Shown here in pieces: positions 6,647 through 14,227 of a stretch of 30,495 nucleotides of DNA. How positions within the stretch are numbered: the first letter of the stretch is position 1; each line of letters opens with the position of its first letter. The translations under genes and the position numbers were made by a program. Origin of the DNA: Clostridiales bacterium (lineage in GTDB: Bacteria; Bacillota; Clostridia; Oscillospirales; Acutalibacteraceae); NCBI GenBank assembly GCA_019415925.1, contig DXYG01000004.1, forward strand, positions 32,770 through 63,264. The letters run 5' to 3'. The notes beneath the pieces are model-generated. The model had not been told where the DNA came from, made no database searches, and saw only the letters and a list, made by a program, of their open reading frames with translations.

Positions 6647-7732
6647 TTATTTAAGAATATCAAGCAAAGCAAAATAGAAATAATTTCGGTTTCTGCTCTT
6701 TCTATCTGTAAACAGTATTTTGTGTTCAACAAGTAAATTTAAATAACGGTTAATGCTCGTAAGAGGAATATCTGTTTCCTCAGATATCTGCTTAGCTGTA
6801 GTTACTGGATGCTTATACAGAAGATTTATAATATCTACTATATTTGATGACCTAGCTAATTCACGAGCAATCTCCAAATGCTTTTCATAAAGCGTGTTGA
6901 TGTCACTAATAATGCCTATGTATTTATCGCACTGTTTTTTTACTGTTTCAAGAAAAAACTTAATCCACTCGTTCCAATCATTTTCGTATCGAATGTTGTT
7001 CAGCAGCGTGTAATATCTAATCTTGTCTCTTTCAAGCGCCTCGCTGATAAAAAAGCAGGGTAGATCAATTTGTTTTTTAGCAAACAGATACATCGGAATT
7101 AACAATCTTCCCACTCGACCATTACCATCCATAAACGGATGTATAGTTTCAAACTGAGCATGAATTATTGCAGTTTGAACCAACGGACGAAGATTGTCAT
7201 TTGCATTATTCATATAATCTATGAGATTATCCATTAGTGGTTTAACATCTTTGGGATCCGGAGGAATAAATGTTATAGCGTGCGTGGAATCGTTTCGTCC
7301 TATAAAATTTTGTTCTGTACGATATGCCCCCACAATTTTGGGTTTTCTAACATTTCCAGCCATAAGTTTTCTGTGCATTTTAAAGAAAAACTCATCGGTA
7401 AAATCTCGTTTTTGCAAGTATTCATAACCACTTACCGTAGCTGAATAGTAATTTTTTACTTCATTTAGGTTTTTGTCCTTTTCATTAGGAACGACTTCAT
7501 TAACAAGCACTCCGTCAAGAGTTGCTTGAGTCCCTTCCAACGCAGATGAAGCAAGTGCTTCTTTTTGCTGCAATGTAGGCATAAACCACGAGCTATCTAG
7601 TTTACTATCCTTTATTTTCTCTTTATATACCTCAAGTTTTGCAGTAGCATCTATTAGCTCGTCGAAAAAGTACGATTGATCAATAATAGTTGCATCAACA
7701 GGTAACCGTTGAGGTTTATAACCACTTTTCAT
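6647..7732 (-). CDS. Fic-domain protein with C-terminal winged helix
   Basis: A 361-residue protein, counted from the ATG that has GAGGG seven bases upstream; the frame stays open further upstream. The Fic motif H-P-F-M-D-G-N-G-R-V-G-R (about 198-209) is complete, so transfer of AMP or a similar group from a nucleotide to a target hydroxyl is expected. An autoinhibitory S-x-x-x-E-G motif (S62, E66, G67) makes it a class II, self-restrained Fic. The C-terminal 60 residues form a winged helix (T-T-A-K-Q-I-S-E-E-T-D-I-P-L-T-S). It stands alone, with no separate antitoxin. A perfect operator-like palindrome over its promoter suggests that it represses itself. The target is unknown. Confidence 0.9.
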   Translation of the reverse strand: MKSGYKPQRLPVDATIIDQSYFFDELIDATAKLEVYKEKIKDSKLDSSWFMPTLQQKEALASSALEGTQATLDGVLVNEVVPNEKDKNLNEVKNYYSATVSGYEYLQKRDFTDEFFFKMHRKLMAGNVRKPKIVGAYRTEQNFIGRNDSTHAITFIPPDPKDVKPLMDNLIDYMNNANDNLRPLVQTAIIHAQFETIHPFMDGNGRVGRLLIPMYLFAKKQIDLPCFFISEALERDKIRYYTLLNNIRYENDWNEWIKFFLETVKKQCDKYIGIISDINTLYEKHLEIARELARSSNIVDIINLLYKHPVTTAKQISEETDIPLTSINRYLNLLVEHKILFTDRKSRNRNYFYFALLDILK

Positions 7733-7754
7733 AGTCATCCCTCTTTCAACCACT

Positions 7755-7783
7755 ATTATATATATTTTAAAACCAAAAGTCAA
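7755..7783 (-). promoter_or_regulatory. Promoter of the Fic gene
   Basis: TTGACT (7778-7783), 17-bp spacer, TATAAT (7755-7760) on the minus strand, about 23 bases before the ATG. Confidence 0.8.
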
Positions 7784-7798
7784 TAGTTTTGGTTTTAA
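7767..7798. promoter_or_regulatory. 32-bp operator-like palindrome over the Fic promoter
   Basis: Perfect 12-bp arms TTAAAACCAAAA (7767-7778) and TTTTGGTTTTAA (7787-7798) flank GTCAATAG. The spacer and an arm edge overlap the -35 box, so a bound dimer would block the promoter. The winged helix of the Fic protein itself is the natural candidate to bind. Confidence 0.65.
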
Positions 7799-7910
7799 TG
7801 CTACTATTTTTTTAAATTAGCTGTAAAAATAAGTGTAAATTGGTTGAAATTTATTGAAATTAACTATATTTATGTTCTTCAAACCCAATTTTGCATACGA
7901 AAACGAATTG

Positions 7911-7941
7911 CCCATGCATATCAAAAAAAGATATGCATGGG
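7911..7941 (-). terminator. Hairpin after tnpV
   Basis: A perfect 12-bp stem, CCCATGCATATC-A7-GATATGCATGGG, lies just past the TnpV stop codon (7949, minus strand). The T-run on the minus side is weak and the plus side has ATTTTT, so it may work in both directions. Confidence 0.6.
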
Positions 7942-7948
7942 TAGATTT

Positions 7949-8326
7949 TTAAGTTAATATTATTTCATTGTTCACCACATTTCTCGCTATATTCCTAATG
8001 TTGTTCATTTTCTGCACCCACAGCATTTGATTGTCAGCCTTTAGCTGTTCGGTTACGCCTTCCTTTTCGGCAAGTTGTTTTACCAACCGAAAGAACATCT
8101 CCTCTGCCTGCTCGTCTATGTCGGCAAGGTAAGCGGTGAGCTTGCAGCTTGTCAGCAGATTGGTATAGCGGATTTTGTGGTGCTGCTTGATGTAGCGTAA
8201 ATGCCGCTTGCCCCAAATGCCGATTTCTACCTTCGGTTGTTCGGGGAGTTCCAAGCACGGCAGATAGTAATCGCCTTGCAGCTCGTAGTGAATACCCGTT
8301 TTCTTGTCGTAAATTCTCTTTTCCAT
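7949..8326 (-). CDS. tnpV: TnpV-family element protein
   Basis: A 125-residue protein matching the TnpV family first seen in clostridial mobilizable transposons. Typical features are the opening I-Y-D-K-K-T-G-I-H-Y-E-L-Q-G-D-Y-Y-L-P and the middle G-I-W-G-K-R-H-L-R-Y-I-K-Q-H-H. Its biochemical role is not established. It begins 25 bases after the relaxase stop and is probably on the same transcript. Confidence 0.85.
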   Translation of the reverse strand: MEKRIYDKKTGIHYELQGDYYLPCLELPEQPKVEIGIWGKRHLRYIKQHHKIRYTNLLTSCKLTAYLADIDEQAEEMFFRLVKQLAEKEGVTEQLKADNQMLWVQKMNNIRNIARNVVNNEIILT

Positions 8327-8351
8327 TGTTCATCAACCTTTCTTAATATAT

Positions 8352-9506
8352 TTAGCGTGCGTCACGCTGTTTTGACTTTTTGAAACCTCTCGCCTGCTCG
8401 ATTATCTCATTGAGCTTGTGCTTTCCGAAAACCTTTTCCAACAGGCGATAGGCTTTATTTTGTTCACGGAGTTGATTATTCAATTCCTTCAACCTTGAAT
8501 TTTCGTGTTTCAGACTTTTGTTTTCGCTGTACAATCTGCCATTCAGATTGTTGATACGGTGATAGTTTTCCCAACCCAAATAGCTTTTTGCTACCGCAGA
8601 TCGAACAAGATTTTTCAGCCGCTGTATTAACGGATCTACAAACTTTTTCTTGTAGCTCTTCGCCGACATCAAGCCCTGTGGTTCCGGGAGTTGAAGCTCA
8701 GGATTGTTGTCAAGTTGATGTTCTATGCTGTCGAGTGAATCCGTTGCTTCCTTGATTTTTTCTGCCGTCGCTTTCAGACCTTTGACCTCTAATTGTTTTT
8801 CCTCAATCTCCCTGTCAAGCTCGGCAACCTCTTTGGCTCGCTCTTGCTTTTTGTAATCAAGGACGGACAGGTGTTGCTCGTGGGTACCCTTCTGCTCCCA
8901 CTCGATTCCGTGCCGCTCCATAATCTGAGCGAGGACTTTCTTTTCGGAAAGTATCCAGTGATTCAGCTCATTGTCGCTTTTGCCCTCGCCTTTGAAGCCC
9001 ATATGGAGCAAAGCCTGTTTCAGCGAAACTCGTGTTTCCAAACCTCGCTTGCTCCCGGTGGTGAACGGCACAAAGTCGATATGGATATGCGGCGTCGCTT
9101 CGTCCATATGAAGGTGAGCTGAGAACGCTCTCAGGTAGGGATTACGCTCTTGGAAGCCCTGATAGTATTCGTCGAGGACTGTCCTCGCAAGCTCGGCGTG
9201 CTCTCCTGTCGCTGACATATCGTCCTTGTTGCCGATTTGGAAGATGATCTCATGGAACAGCTTTTCCTGCTTTCCGGACTCGATGTGCTTGTAATAATCG
9301 GGAATTTTTCTGTCCTTACGTTTCTGCTTATCATTGTACTGTTTCAGAGCTTCATCAAACATTTCGTTATACACTTTCTTGATTGGCTCGTTACAGTAAT
9401 CTATATTGAGGTGGGTGCGCTCGCTGTCCACATTCTCCGCTGTGAAGCTGCGGCTGTTGTGCGTGACGGAGCCTTTACCCACCATTGCGCTGATCGTTCT
9501 CTTCAT
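8352..9506 (-). CDS. MobV-family relaxase (Mob/Pre)
   Basis: A 384-residue DNA relaxase that should nick the element's oriT and lead one strand into a recipient through a helper conjugation channel. Motif I, T-H-N-S-R, is at 15-19 (H16 is the counterpart of the catalytic histidine of pMV158 MobM). The metal-binding motif H-x-D-E-A-T-P-H-x-H is at 133-142. The rest is largely helical, with coiled-coil stretches near 215-270 and 320-370, as usual for this family. GAGGTAG precedes the ATG. The upstream 220 bp hold hairpins suited to an oriT, and tnpV follows. Confidence 0.93.
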   Translation of the reverse strand: MKRTISAMVGKGSVTHNSRSFTAENVDSERTHLNIDYCNEPIKKVYNEMFDEALKQYNDKQKRKDRKIPDYYKHIESGKQEKLFHEIIFQIGNKDDMSATGEHAELARTVLDEYYQGFQERNPYLRAFSAHLHMDEATPHIHIDFVPFTTGSKRGLETRVSLKQALLHMGFKGEGKSDNELNHWILSEKKVLAQIMERHGIEWEQKGTHEQHLSVLDYKKQERAKEVAELDREIEEKQLEVKGLKATAEKIKEATDSLDSIEHQLDNNPELQLPEPQGLMSAKSYKKKFVDPLIQRLKNLVRSAVAKSYLGWENYHRINNLNGRLYSENKSLKHENSRLKELNNQLREQNKAYRLLEKVFGKHKLNEIIEQARGFKKSKQRDAR

Positions 9507-9726
9507 TTATCTACCTCAAATCTCTAATAATATTCATCTATCTTTTTACTGAATTGCTTACTCGGGTTCTGTTACTCTTGCCAAGAGTAACGCAAAAGCA
9601 CTTTTGACAGCAGGGCTATCAAAAATGCAACCTGCGAGCAGGTTTTGCGCCCGCTGGGAGGCAAGGTCAGCCCTTTGAAAAGGGCTCCCTGCACCCCGCC
9701 TAAACTTTAGTACGTGTCAGTCCGTG
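9507..9726. other. Probable oriT region, hairpin-rich
   Basis: This gene-free stretch before the relaxase holds several palindromes: GTTACTCTT-GCC-AAGAGTAAC (9571-9591), TTTTGA/TCAAAA around 9603-9624, AACCTG-CGAG-CAGGTT (9629-9644) and AGCCCTT-TGAA-AAGGGCT (9669-9686) nested inside GGGAG/CTCCC. MobV relaxases act at hairpin-bearing origins just upstream of their gene, so this is the best oriT candidate. The nick position cannot be fixed by eye. Confidence 0.55.
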
Positions 9727-10794
9727 TCAGCTGTGTCGGTGTTTCACACACCCCACAATCGCTGTCACAGCCGTCACGCTTTGACACGCCGCCCCATAGG
9801 TGAGCGTGATCTTGCGCCCTTCGTGAGTGCGCTTGTAGTGGTAGGCGATCTTGTGATCGTCCATCAGACGATTGACATTGACATTCAGCTTTTGTGTGAT
9901 AGCGTTCGGCTTGATGTCAACGGCGAGATACTCGCACAACTCCGTCGGCGTTCCGCACCATTGTGGATTGTCGGCAGTCACCCTTTCGGCGATCCTCTCG
10001 AGCAACGGCTCCGGCGGCGCTTTCCAAAGCTCTGTTTCGATTTTGTCAAGATCCCACACCAGCGTTTCCGTGTTCTTCTTCAAGTACACACGCTGGTCTT
10101 GCTGATCTCTGCCCGATACTTCAAGAGTGGCGTTATTGCTCGTGCGCTTATCTTTGGAGAGGATAAACGCACCGTCCGCAGCGCCGAGCAAGCCGTTAGT
10201 TCCGGAAATCATATCGAATTTATCGTCAGCTGTTTGCTTGCGTGTATGATGGACAACCAACATACAAATGTTGTGGTTGTCAGTGAAGCTCTTGAGCTTC
10301 GTGATGATCTGATAGTCATTGGCGTAGCTGTAATTCTCGCCGCCGACTTCTCTGACCTTTTGCAAGGTGTCGATAATCACAAGCGAAGTATCCGGGTGCT
10401 TCTGTAAGAAGCCGTCCAGCTGCCCGTTCAAGCCATTGCCGAGCTGATGAGCTGATACCGAAAAGAACAGGTTTTCGTTTTCGGCTGTTCCGAACATACG
10501 ATACAGCCGCTTCTGCAATCTCGGATAGTTGTCCTCCAGAGCGAGATACAATACCTTACCCTGCCGAACATCAAAGCCCCACAGGTTTATGCCTGTGCTG
10601 ACGTGATAGGCAAGCTGTGCCATCAAAAAACTCTTGCCGATCTTCGGAGAGCCGGCGAAAAGATATGTTCCCCGGTAGAGCAAGCCGTCGATGATCGGCG
10701 GCTTACTCTGATAGGCGCTGTCAAACAGCTCGGTCATCGAGACCGTGTGTAAATACGATTCGTCAATATCGCAAAGGTCGTATTTTTCATTCAT
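9727..10794 (-). CDS. RepA-like hexameric helicase/AAA ATPase
   Basis: A 355-residue ATPase of the RecA/RepA type (AAA_25). Walker A is A-G-S-P-K-I-G-K-S at 47-55 and Walker B L-V-I-I-D-T at 138-143, with M-L-V-V-H-H-T-R-K further on. The C-terminal 110 residues look like a DNA-binding tail. In mobilizable elements such proteins support replication of the excised circle or processing at oriT. AAAGGAGG lies 8 bases before the ATG. It follows the 78-residue HTH gene by 15 bases, in one operon. GC content is higher than in the cargo. Confidence 0.85.
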   Translation of the reverse strand: MNEKYDLCDIDESYLHTVSMTELFDSAYQSKPPIIDGLLYRGTYLFAGSPKIGKSFLMAQLAYHVSTGINLWGFDVRQGKVLYLALEDNYPRLQKRLYRMFGTAENENLFFSVSAHQLGNGLNGQLDGFLQKHPDTSLVIIDTLQKVREVGGENYSYANDYQIITKLKSFTDNHNICMLVVHHTRKQTADDKFDMISGTNGLLGAADGAFILSKDKRTSNNATLEVSGRDQQDQRVYLKKNTETLVWDLDKIETELWKAPPEPLLERIAERVTADNPQWCGTPTELCEYLAVDIKPNAITQKLNVNVNRLMDDHKIAYHYKRTHEGRKITLTYGAACQSVTAVTAIVGCVKHRHS

Positions 10795-10809
10795 AGTTCA
10801 ATCCTCCTT

Positions 10810-11046
10810 TTAGCTGGCTTCTTTATCTCTAAAGTAGCCGGTTTCTTCCCAGACTTTTTTGTCGGGGCAGTAGTAGTTGTACTCGCTTGATTTGTCAAGC
10901 TTCATAGCATAGCCGAATTTCAAGATGCCCTGTTGCAAACCAACACGGACATATTGAGCGTCTTTGCCGATAGCCTTTGCGATCTCGGTAACAGGAACGT
11001 TCCTTCCTGTGAATTTTGGACAATCTATATATAGCTTATTCTCCAT
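10810..11046 (-). CDS. Small HTH protein, excisionase-like
   Basis: A 78-residue protein with a helix-turn-helix-like segment, V-P-V-T-E-I-A-K-A-I-G-K-D-A-Q-Y-V-R (about 17-34), followed by G-I-L-K-F-G-Y-A. Small proteins of this kind next to integrase genes act as excisionases or as regulators of the replication-mobilization genes. AGGAGG precedes the ATG. It is first in the operon with the RepA-like ATPase. The excisionase role is inferred from size, fold and location. Confidence 0.7.
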   Translation of the reverse strand: MENKLYIDCPKFTGRNVPVTEIAKAIGKDAQYVRVGLQQGILKFGYAMKLDKSSEYNYYCPDKKVWEETGYFRDKEAS

Positions 11047-11070
11047 AGCATATCCTCCTGTTAATTATTT

Positions 11071-11087
11071 GCGCACTTTAAGTTCGC
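11071..11087. promoter_or_regulatory. Operator-like palindrome at the HTH-RepA start site
   Basis: GCGCACTT-T-AAGTTCGC has 7 of 8 complementary positions and sits at the predicted transcription start of the minus-strand promoter. The divergently encoded XRE protein is the likely binder. Confidence 0.45.
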
Positions 11088-11093
11088 ATATTC

Positions 11094-11122
11094 ATTATAT
11101 ACGTATTTATATGACTTGTCAA
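11094..11122 (-). promoter_or_regulatory. Consensus promoter of the HTH-RepA operon
   Basis: TTGACA (11117-11122), 17-bp spacer, TATAAT (11094-11099) on the minus strand: both boxes are perfect consensus. Confidence 0.85.
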
Positions 11123-11171
11123 TACCTAAATTCAAATAATATGTATTTTAATTTCGTAAATGCACTTGCAA

Positions 11172-11200
11172 TTCACAAACAGGTGTGCTATTATTATAAT
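11172..11200 (+). promoter_or_regulatory. Promoter of the XRE regulator and integrase
   Basis: TATAAT (11195-11200) with a weak -35 TTCACA (11172-11177) at 17 bp. It lies just ahead of the XRE gene's ribosome binding site, giving a very short leader. Confidence 0.55.
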
Positions 11201-11214
11201 GAGGTGATGACGAA

Positions 11215-11823
11215 ATGGATAATTTGCAAACCTTAATCGGTGAAAGAATCGCCAAACAGCGCAAGCAGCTTCGGATTAGTCAGACCGAGCTTGCGGAACA
11301 ATTAGGAAAATCACTCCGCACCGTGCAGAAGTACGAGAGCGGAGAAATAGATATGTCCGTCTCTGTCTTGGAACAGATAGCGAACATATTAAAAATGCCC
11401 ATCAATTACTTGATGGGCTACGATTCGTCGCATATTAAACTGGAAACAATGGGCGATGTATATGCATATCTCTTTGAACTGGACAGAAAACAGGATGTAC
11501 GCTTTGAGGTCGAATTTACCAAAGGCCCTGAAACGATCAGAAAGGTATCGCTTGTATTCGATGTTCACGAAGCAGAGGGAAACAATTCGCTTTATACAAT
11601 GTTAAGAAACTTCGACTACAATCGTGAGAGTTTTGAAACCTACAAAATCGACTATGATATGTTCCGGGATTGGGAAGAAAAAGAAATCAAATCCCGAAGC
11701 GAGTATTTCTTGACAGACAAAGAATATGAAGTATTAGACAACGAGGAACGCTTGAAAAGATTCAACGAATACTACACAAAGAAGTTCCAAGAACAATCAA
11801 ACCAAGGTGATACAGAGCAATAA
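11215..11823 (+). CDS. XRE-family transcriptional regulator
   Basis: A 202-residue protein with an N-terminal HTH of the Cro/C1 type at about 8-65 (R-I-S-Q-T-E-L-A-E-Q-L-G-K-S-L-R-T-V-Q-K-Y-E-S-G-E). The remaining 135 residues are charged and unassigned. It is transcribed away from the HTH-RepA operon from a shared 168-bp control region and towards the integrase, which starts 40 bases after its stop. It is probably the element's repressor, holding down the replication and mobilization genes. A GAGGTGATG ribosome binding site precedes the ATG. Confidence 0.85.
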   Translation: MDNLQTLIGERIAKQRKQLRISQTELAEQLGKSLRTVQKYESGEIDMSVSVLEQIANILKMPINYLMGYDSSHIKLETMGDVYAYLFELDRKQDVRFEVEFTKGPETIRKVSLVFDVHEAEGNNSLYTMLRNFDYNRESFETYKIDYDMFRDWEEKEIKSRSEYFLTDKEYEVLDNEERLKRFNEYYTKKFQEQSNQGDTEQ

Positions 11824-11863
11824 GCTCTTATCATAAATAAAAAACACAAGGAGGTTTTGGAGA

Positions 11864-12916
11864 GTGAGGTTGCCAAACGGTTACGGCGGCGTCACAAAGC
11901 TATCGGGTAGGCGTAGAAAACCCTATATGGTCAGAAAAACTATCGGCTGGCACATTGACAAAAAAACAGACAAGAAGGTTCAGGACTATGTAGTCATAGG
12001 CTACGCAGCCACCAAATCGGAGGCTCTGCAAATGCTTGCTGACTACAACAACAATCCCTTTGACGTGTCCGCTTCCAAGATTACATTCAAGGAAGTGTAT
12101 GAGTGTTGGTCTGCGGAAAAGTTTCCGACGGTATCGGATTCCAATGTAAAGGGCTACAAGGCTTCATATAAAGCCTGTGCTCCGCTTTACGACAAGGTAT
12201 TCAAGGAAATCAAGCTTGCAGAGCTGCAAAACGTCGTGGACACCTGCGGAAAGAACTATCCCACACTGAGGAAGCTAAAAGTGCTTTTGAATCAGCTCTA
12301 TGAATACGCAATGAAAAATGAGCTGTGCAATAAGGACTACTCCGAATATGTGGACATCGTAAAGCATAAAGACCGCAACCCGAACAAAAGGGATCGTGAA
12401 AAGTTCACCAAAGCAGAAATCGACCGCTTATGGAAAACGTCCGACGACAAGTATTATCAGATCGTCCTTATGCTGATTTATTCGGGTGTGAGGATTTCTG
12501 AAATGCTGAATCTCAAGCGAGAGGACGTAAACCTGAACGAACAGTATTTTGATGTCAAGCTCAGTAAAACAGAAAACGGAATCAGACGAGTACCGATTGC
12601 TGACAAGGTACTGCCGTTCTTTACGAACTGGTACAACGACGGCGAAAACGAATATCTGCTCCATACCGAAAACGGAAACAAGTTTGATTACCGCAATTAC
12701 TACGATAGTTATTTTACGCCGCTTATGGTCAATCTGAATATGGATCATACACCGCATTGTACAAGACACACTTGTATCTCAATGCTGGCGGAAGCACAGG
12801 TTGACCAAACCACAATTAAAAAGATTGTAGGACACTCGGGCGCTATGACGATGACCGAAAGAGTGTACACACATTTAGACGTTGAGGTGCTAATCAATGC
12901 AATCAATAAAATCTAA
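11864..12916 (+). CDS. int: Tyrosine recombinase (integrase)
   Basis: A 350-residue phage-type integrase. The catalytic set is complete: R210 (S-G-V-R-I-S-E), K235, H298-x-x-R301 (H-C-T-R-H-T), H324 (V-G-H-S-G) and nucleophile Y335 (V-Y-T-H-L-D). An N-terminal arm-binding region and a core-binding SAM-like region (about 70-165) precede the catalytic domain. GTG is chosen as start because AAGGAGG lies about 10 bases before it. It is the gene nearest the rpsI junction and should recombine the rpsI 3' end with the element. Confidence 0.95.
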   Translation: MRLPNGYGGVTKLSGRRRKPYMVRKTIGWHIDKKTDKKVQDYVVIGYAATKSEALQMLADYNNNPFDVSASKITFKEVYECWSAEKFPTVSDSNVKGYKASYKACAPLYDKVFKEIKLAELQNVVDTCGKNYPTLRKLKVLLNQLYEYAMKNELCNKDYSEYVDIVKHKDRNPNKRDREKFTKAEIDRLWKTSDDKYYQIVLMLIYSGVRISEMLNLKREDVNLNEQYFDVKLSKTENGIRRVPIADKVLPFFTNWYNDGENEYLLHTENGNKFDYRNYYDSYFTPLMVNLNMDHTPHCTRHTCISMLAEAQVDQTTIKKIVGHSGAMTMTERVYTHLDVEVLINAINKI

Positions 12917-12927
12917 AAGAAAAAAAG

Positions 12928-12966
12928 AAAGAGATGTCTTTCTGAACTTAGAAAAACATCTCTTTT
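12928..12966 (+). terminator. Terminator after the integrase
   Basis: AAAGAGATGT (12928-12937) pairs with ACATCTCTTT (12956-12965), with an inner TTTCT/AGAAA pairing, followed by TTT. It begins 12 bases after the integrase stop. Confidence 0.75.
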
Positions 12967-13109
12967 GATTGCTTATTGAGGTTGAGAACTGTTGTTACTT
13001 ATGTGTTACTTGCTTGTTGCTTATCTAACACATTTAAGCACATCTCAAACCGTCTGAATACTCCAAAAACCCTGTAAACAGTAGCCTTGAAGCGTGCTGG
13101 AAAGCACAA

Positions 13110-13130
13110 AGATTATCTTTTGCTGAACTG
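13110..13130 (-). other. Attachment site inside the rpsI 3' end
   Basis: AGATTATCTTTTGCTGAACTG overlaps the last codons and stop of rpsI. It is repeated at 58-78 with one mismatch and at 212-232 in recoded form. It lies about 190 bp beyond the integrase stop, the usual place for the integrase-proximal junction. Confidence 0.65.
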
Positions 13131-13514
13131 AGGTGCTCTACGAGCTGCCTTAAGACCGTATTTCTTACGCTCTTTCATTCTCGGGTCACGAGTTAAGAAG
13201 CCTGCCTTCTTGAGCTTGCCACGGAGGTTCTCTGTGTCATACTGAAGAAGTGCTCTTGAAATGCCGTGACGGATTGCGCCTGCCTGACCTGTTACGCCGC
13301 CGCCTGCTACTCTGCAAACGACGTCGAACTTCTCGTCAGTTTCTGTAAGAGCGAGGGGCTGTCTAACGATGAGCTTGAGTGTTTCAAGACCGAAATAATC
13401 GTCGATGTCACGGTCGTTGATTGTGATTTTGCCTGTGCCCTGATAAAGTCTTACTCTTGCAACAGAGCTTTTTCTTCTGCCTGTACCGTAAAAATAAGGT
13501 GTCTTATCGTACAT
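13113..13514 (-). CDS. rpsI: 30S ribosomal protein S9
   Basis: A 133-residue S9 with the family's Y-G-T-G-R-R-K-S-S-V-A-R-V opening, G-G-G-V-T-G-Q-A-G-A-I-R-H-G-I-S-R-A-L in the middle, and the basic tail ending P-Q-F-S-K-R that reaches the ribosomal P site. GAAGGAGG precedes the ATG. It lies 17 bases after rplM. The last codons form the element's attachment site, so this C-terminus may have been supplied by the element; it remains complete. Confidence 0.97.
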   Translation of the reverse strand: MYDKTPYFYGTGRRKSSVARVRLYQGTGKITINDRDIDDYFGLETLKLIVRQPLALTETDEKFDVVCRVAGGGVTGQAGAIRHGISRALLQYDTENLRGKLKKAGFLTRDPRMKERKKYGLKAARRAPQFSKR

Positions 13515-13531
13515 TATATTCTGCCTCCTTC

Positions 13532-13960
13532 TTAAGCTTCAACCGTTTCGGGCTTCTGAGCCTGATGGTTGTGTTCTGCACCGGCAAAGAGTCTTAATCT
13601 TAAAAGTGCGTTTCTGCCGAGTGTGTTTTTGGGAAGCATACCCTTAACGGCAAGCTCCATAGCCTTTTCAGGCTTTGTAGCCATAAGAGTATCGTAACGT
13701 GTTTCCTTGAGATGGCCGATATAGCCTGTGTGGCGCTGCCACTTCTTCTGAGTGAGCTTGTTGCCTGTTAAAACAGCGTCCTTACAATTGATGATGATAA
13801 CGTGGTCGCCGCAGTCTACGTTGGGTGTAAATGTAGCCTTGTGCTTACCTCTTAAAAGAACGGCTGCCTGAGCTGCAACTCGTCCGAGGGGCTTGCCTGC
13901 TGCATCAATTACATACCAGCTGCGTTCAATTTCGCTTTTCTTAGCTAAATATGTTGACAT
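13532..13960 (-). CDS. rplM: 50S ribosomal protein L13
   Basis: A 142-residue L13, normal for the family, with R-S-W-Y-V-I-D-A-A-G-K-P-L-G-R near the start and G-D-H-V-I-I-I-N and K-G-M-L-P-K-N-T-L-G-R later. The ATG at 13960 has AGGAGG 7 bases ahead; open frame further upstream is not coding. It is first gene of the rplM-rpsI operon. Confidence 0.97.
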   Translation of the reverse strand: MSTYLAKKSEIERSWYVIDAAGKPLGRVAAQAAVLLRGKHKATFTPNVDCGDHVIIINCKDAVLTGNKLTQKKWQRHTGYIGHLKETRYDTLMATKPEKAMELAVKGMLPKNTLGRNALLRLRLFAGAEHNHQAQKPETVEA

Positions 13961-13994
13961 AACATTTCCTCCTGTCTTTTTTCGTGCAGATATG

Positions 13995-14023
13995 ATTATA
14001 GTATATATTTTTCTTAAAGTCAA
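13995..14023 (-). promoter_or_regulatory. Promoter of rplM-rpsI
   Basis: TTGACT (14018-14023), 17-bp spacer, TATAAT (13995-14000) on the minus strand, 35 bases before the L13 start. Confidence 0.85.
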
Positions 14024-14227
14024 CACTTTTTTGAAAAAATTTAATTTACGTCTGAACAATCTCTTAAAATCGCTAAAATACTCGTTTTTACTCTTTTATA
14101 CTCAATTACTATTTTTGCAAAACTCAGCGTTTCCATAATTTTCACAATAAATTCACATTAACAATATACAGCTTTCATAAACGGTTTGTATGATATAAGC
14201 ACAATAACAAAAGGAGGTGACAACATA

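Larger units (their letters stand above)
212..13130. mobile_element. Integrative mobilizable element in the 3' end of rpsI
   Basis: A 12.9-kb element lies between two copies of the rpsI 3' terminus. The intact rpsI gene ends at 13113, and a second sequence at 212-232 also reads F-S-K-R-stop in the same orientation. Inside are a tyrosine integrase next to the rpsI junction, a probable excisionase-like HTH protein, a RepA-like ATPase, a MobV relaxase, TnpV and defence-type cargo. There is no coupling protein, VirB4 or other transfer channel gene, so it should be mobilizable rather than self-transmissible. Cargo at 336-7732 is visibly more AT-rich than the mobilization genes, giving a mosaic look. 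The 3' end of rpsI is an established target of integrative elements in Firmicutes. The left boundary could instead be at 58-78, where another rpsI tail sits. Confidence 0.85.

Noticed and set aside
6460..6732. A 90-codon minus-strand frame between the Fic and zinc-ribbon genes
   Set aside because: It overlaps the Fic 3' end and the small RNA, and has no ribosome binding site or recognisable features.
8034..8336. A 100-codon frame overlapping TnpV in another frame
   Set aside because: The TnpV frame matches a known family over its full length; the alternative is low complexity and rich in arginine and alanine.
9724..10407. A 227-codon plus-strand open frame
   Set aside because: It lies wholly antisense to the RepA-like ATPase, whose Walker motifs and ribosome binding site are clear; no protein features are seen on the plus strand.
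13266..13535. An 89-codon plus-strand frame opposite rpsI
   Set aside because: It is antisense to a conserved ribosomal protein gene and is a shadow of its codon bias.
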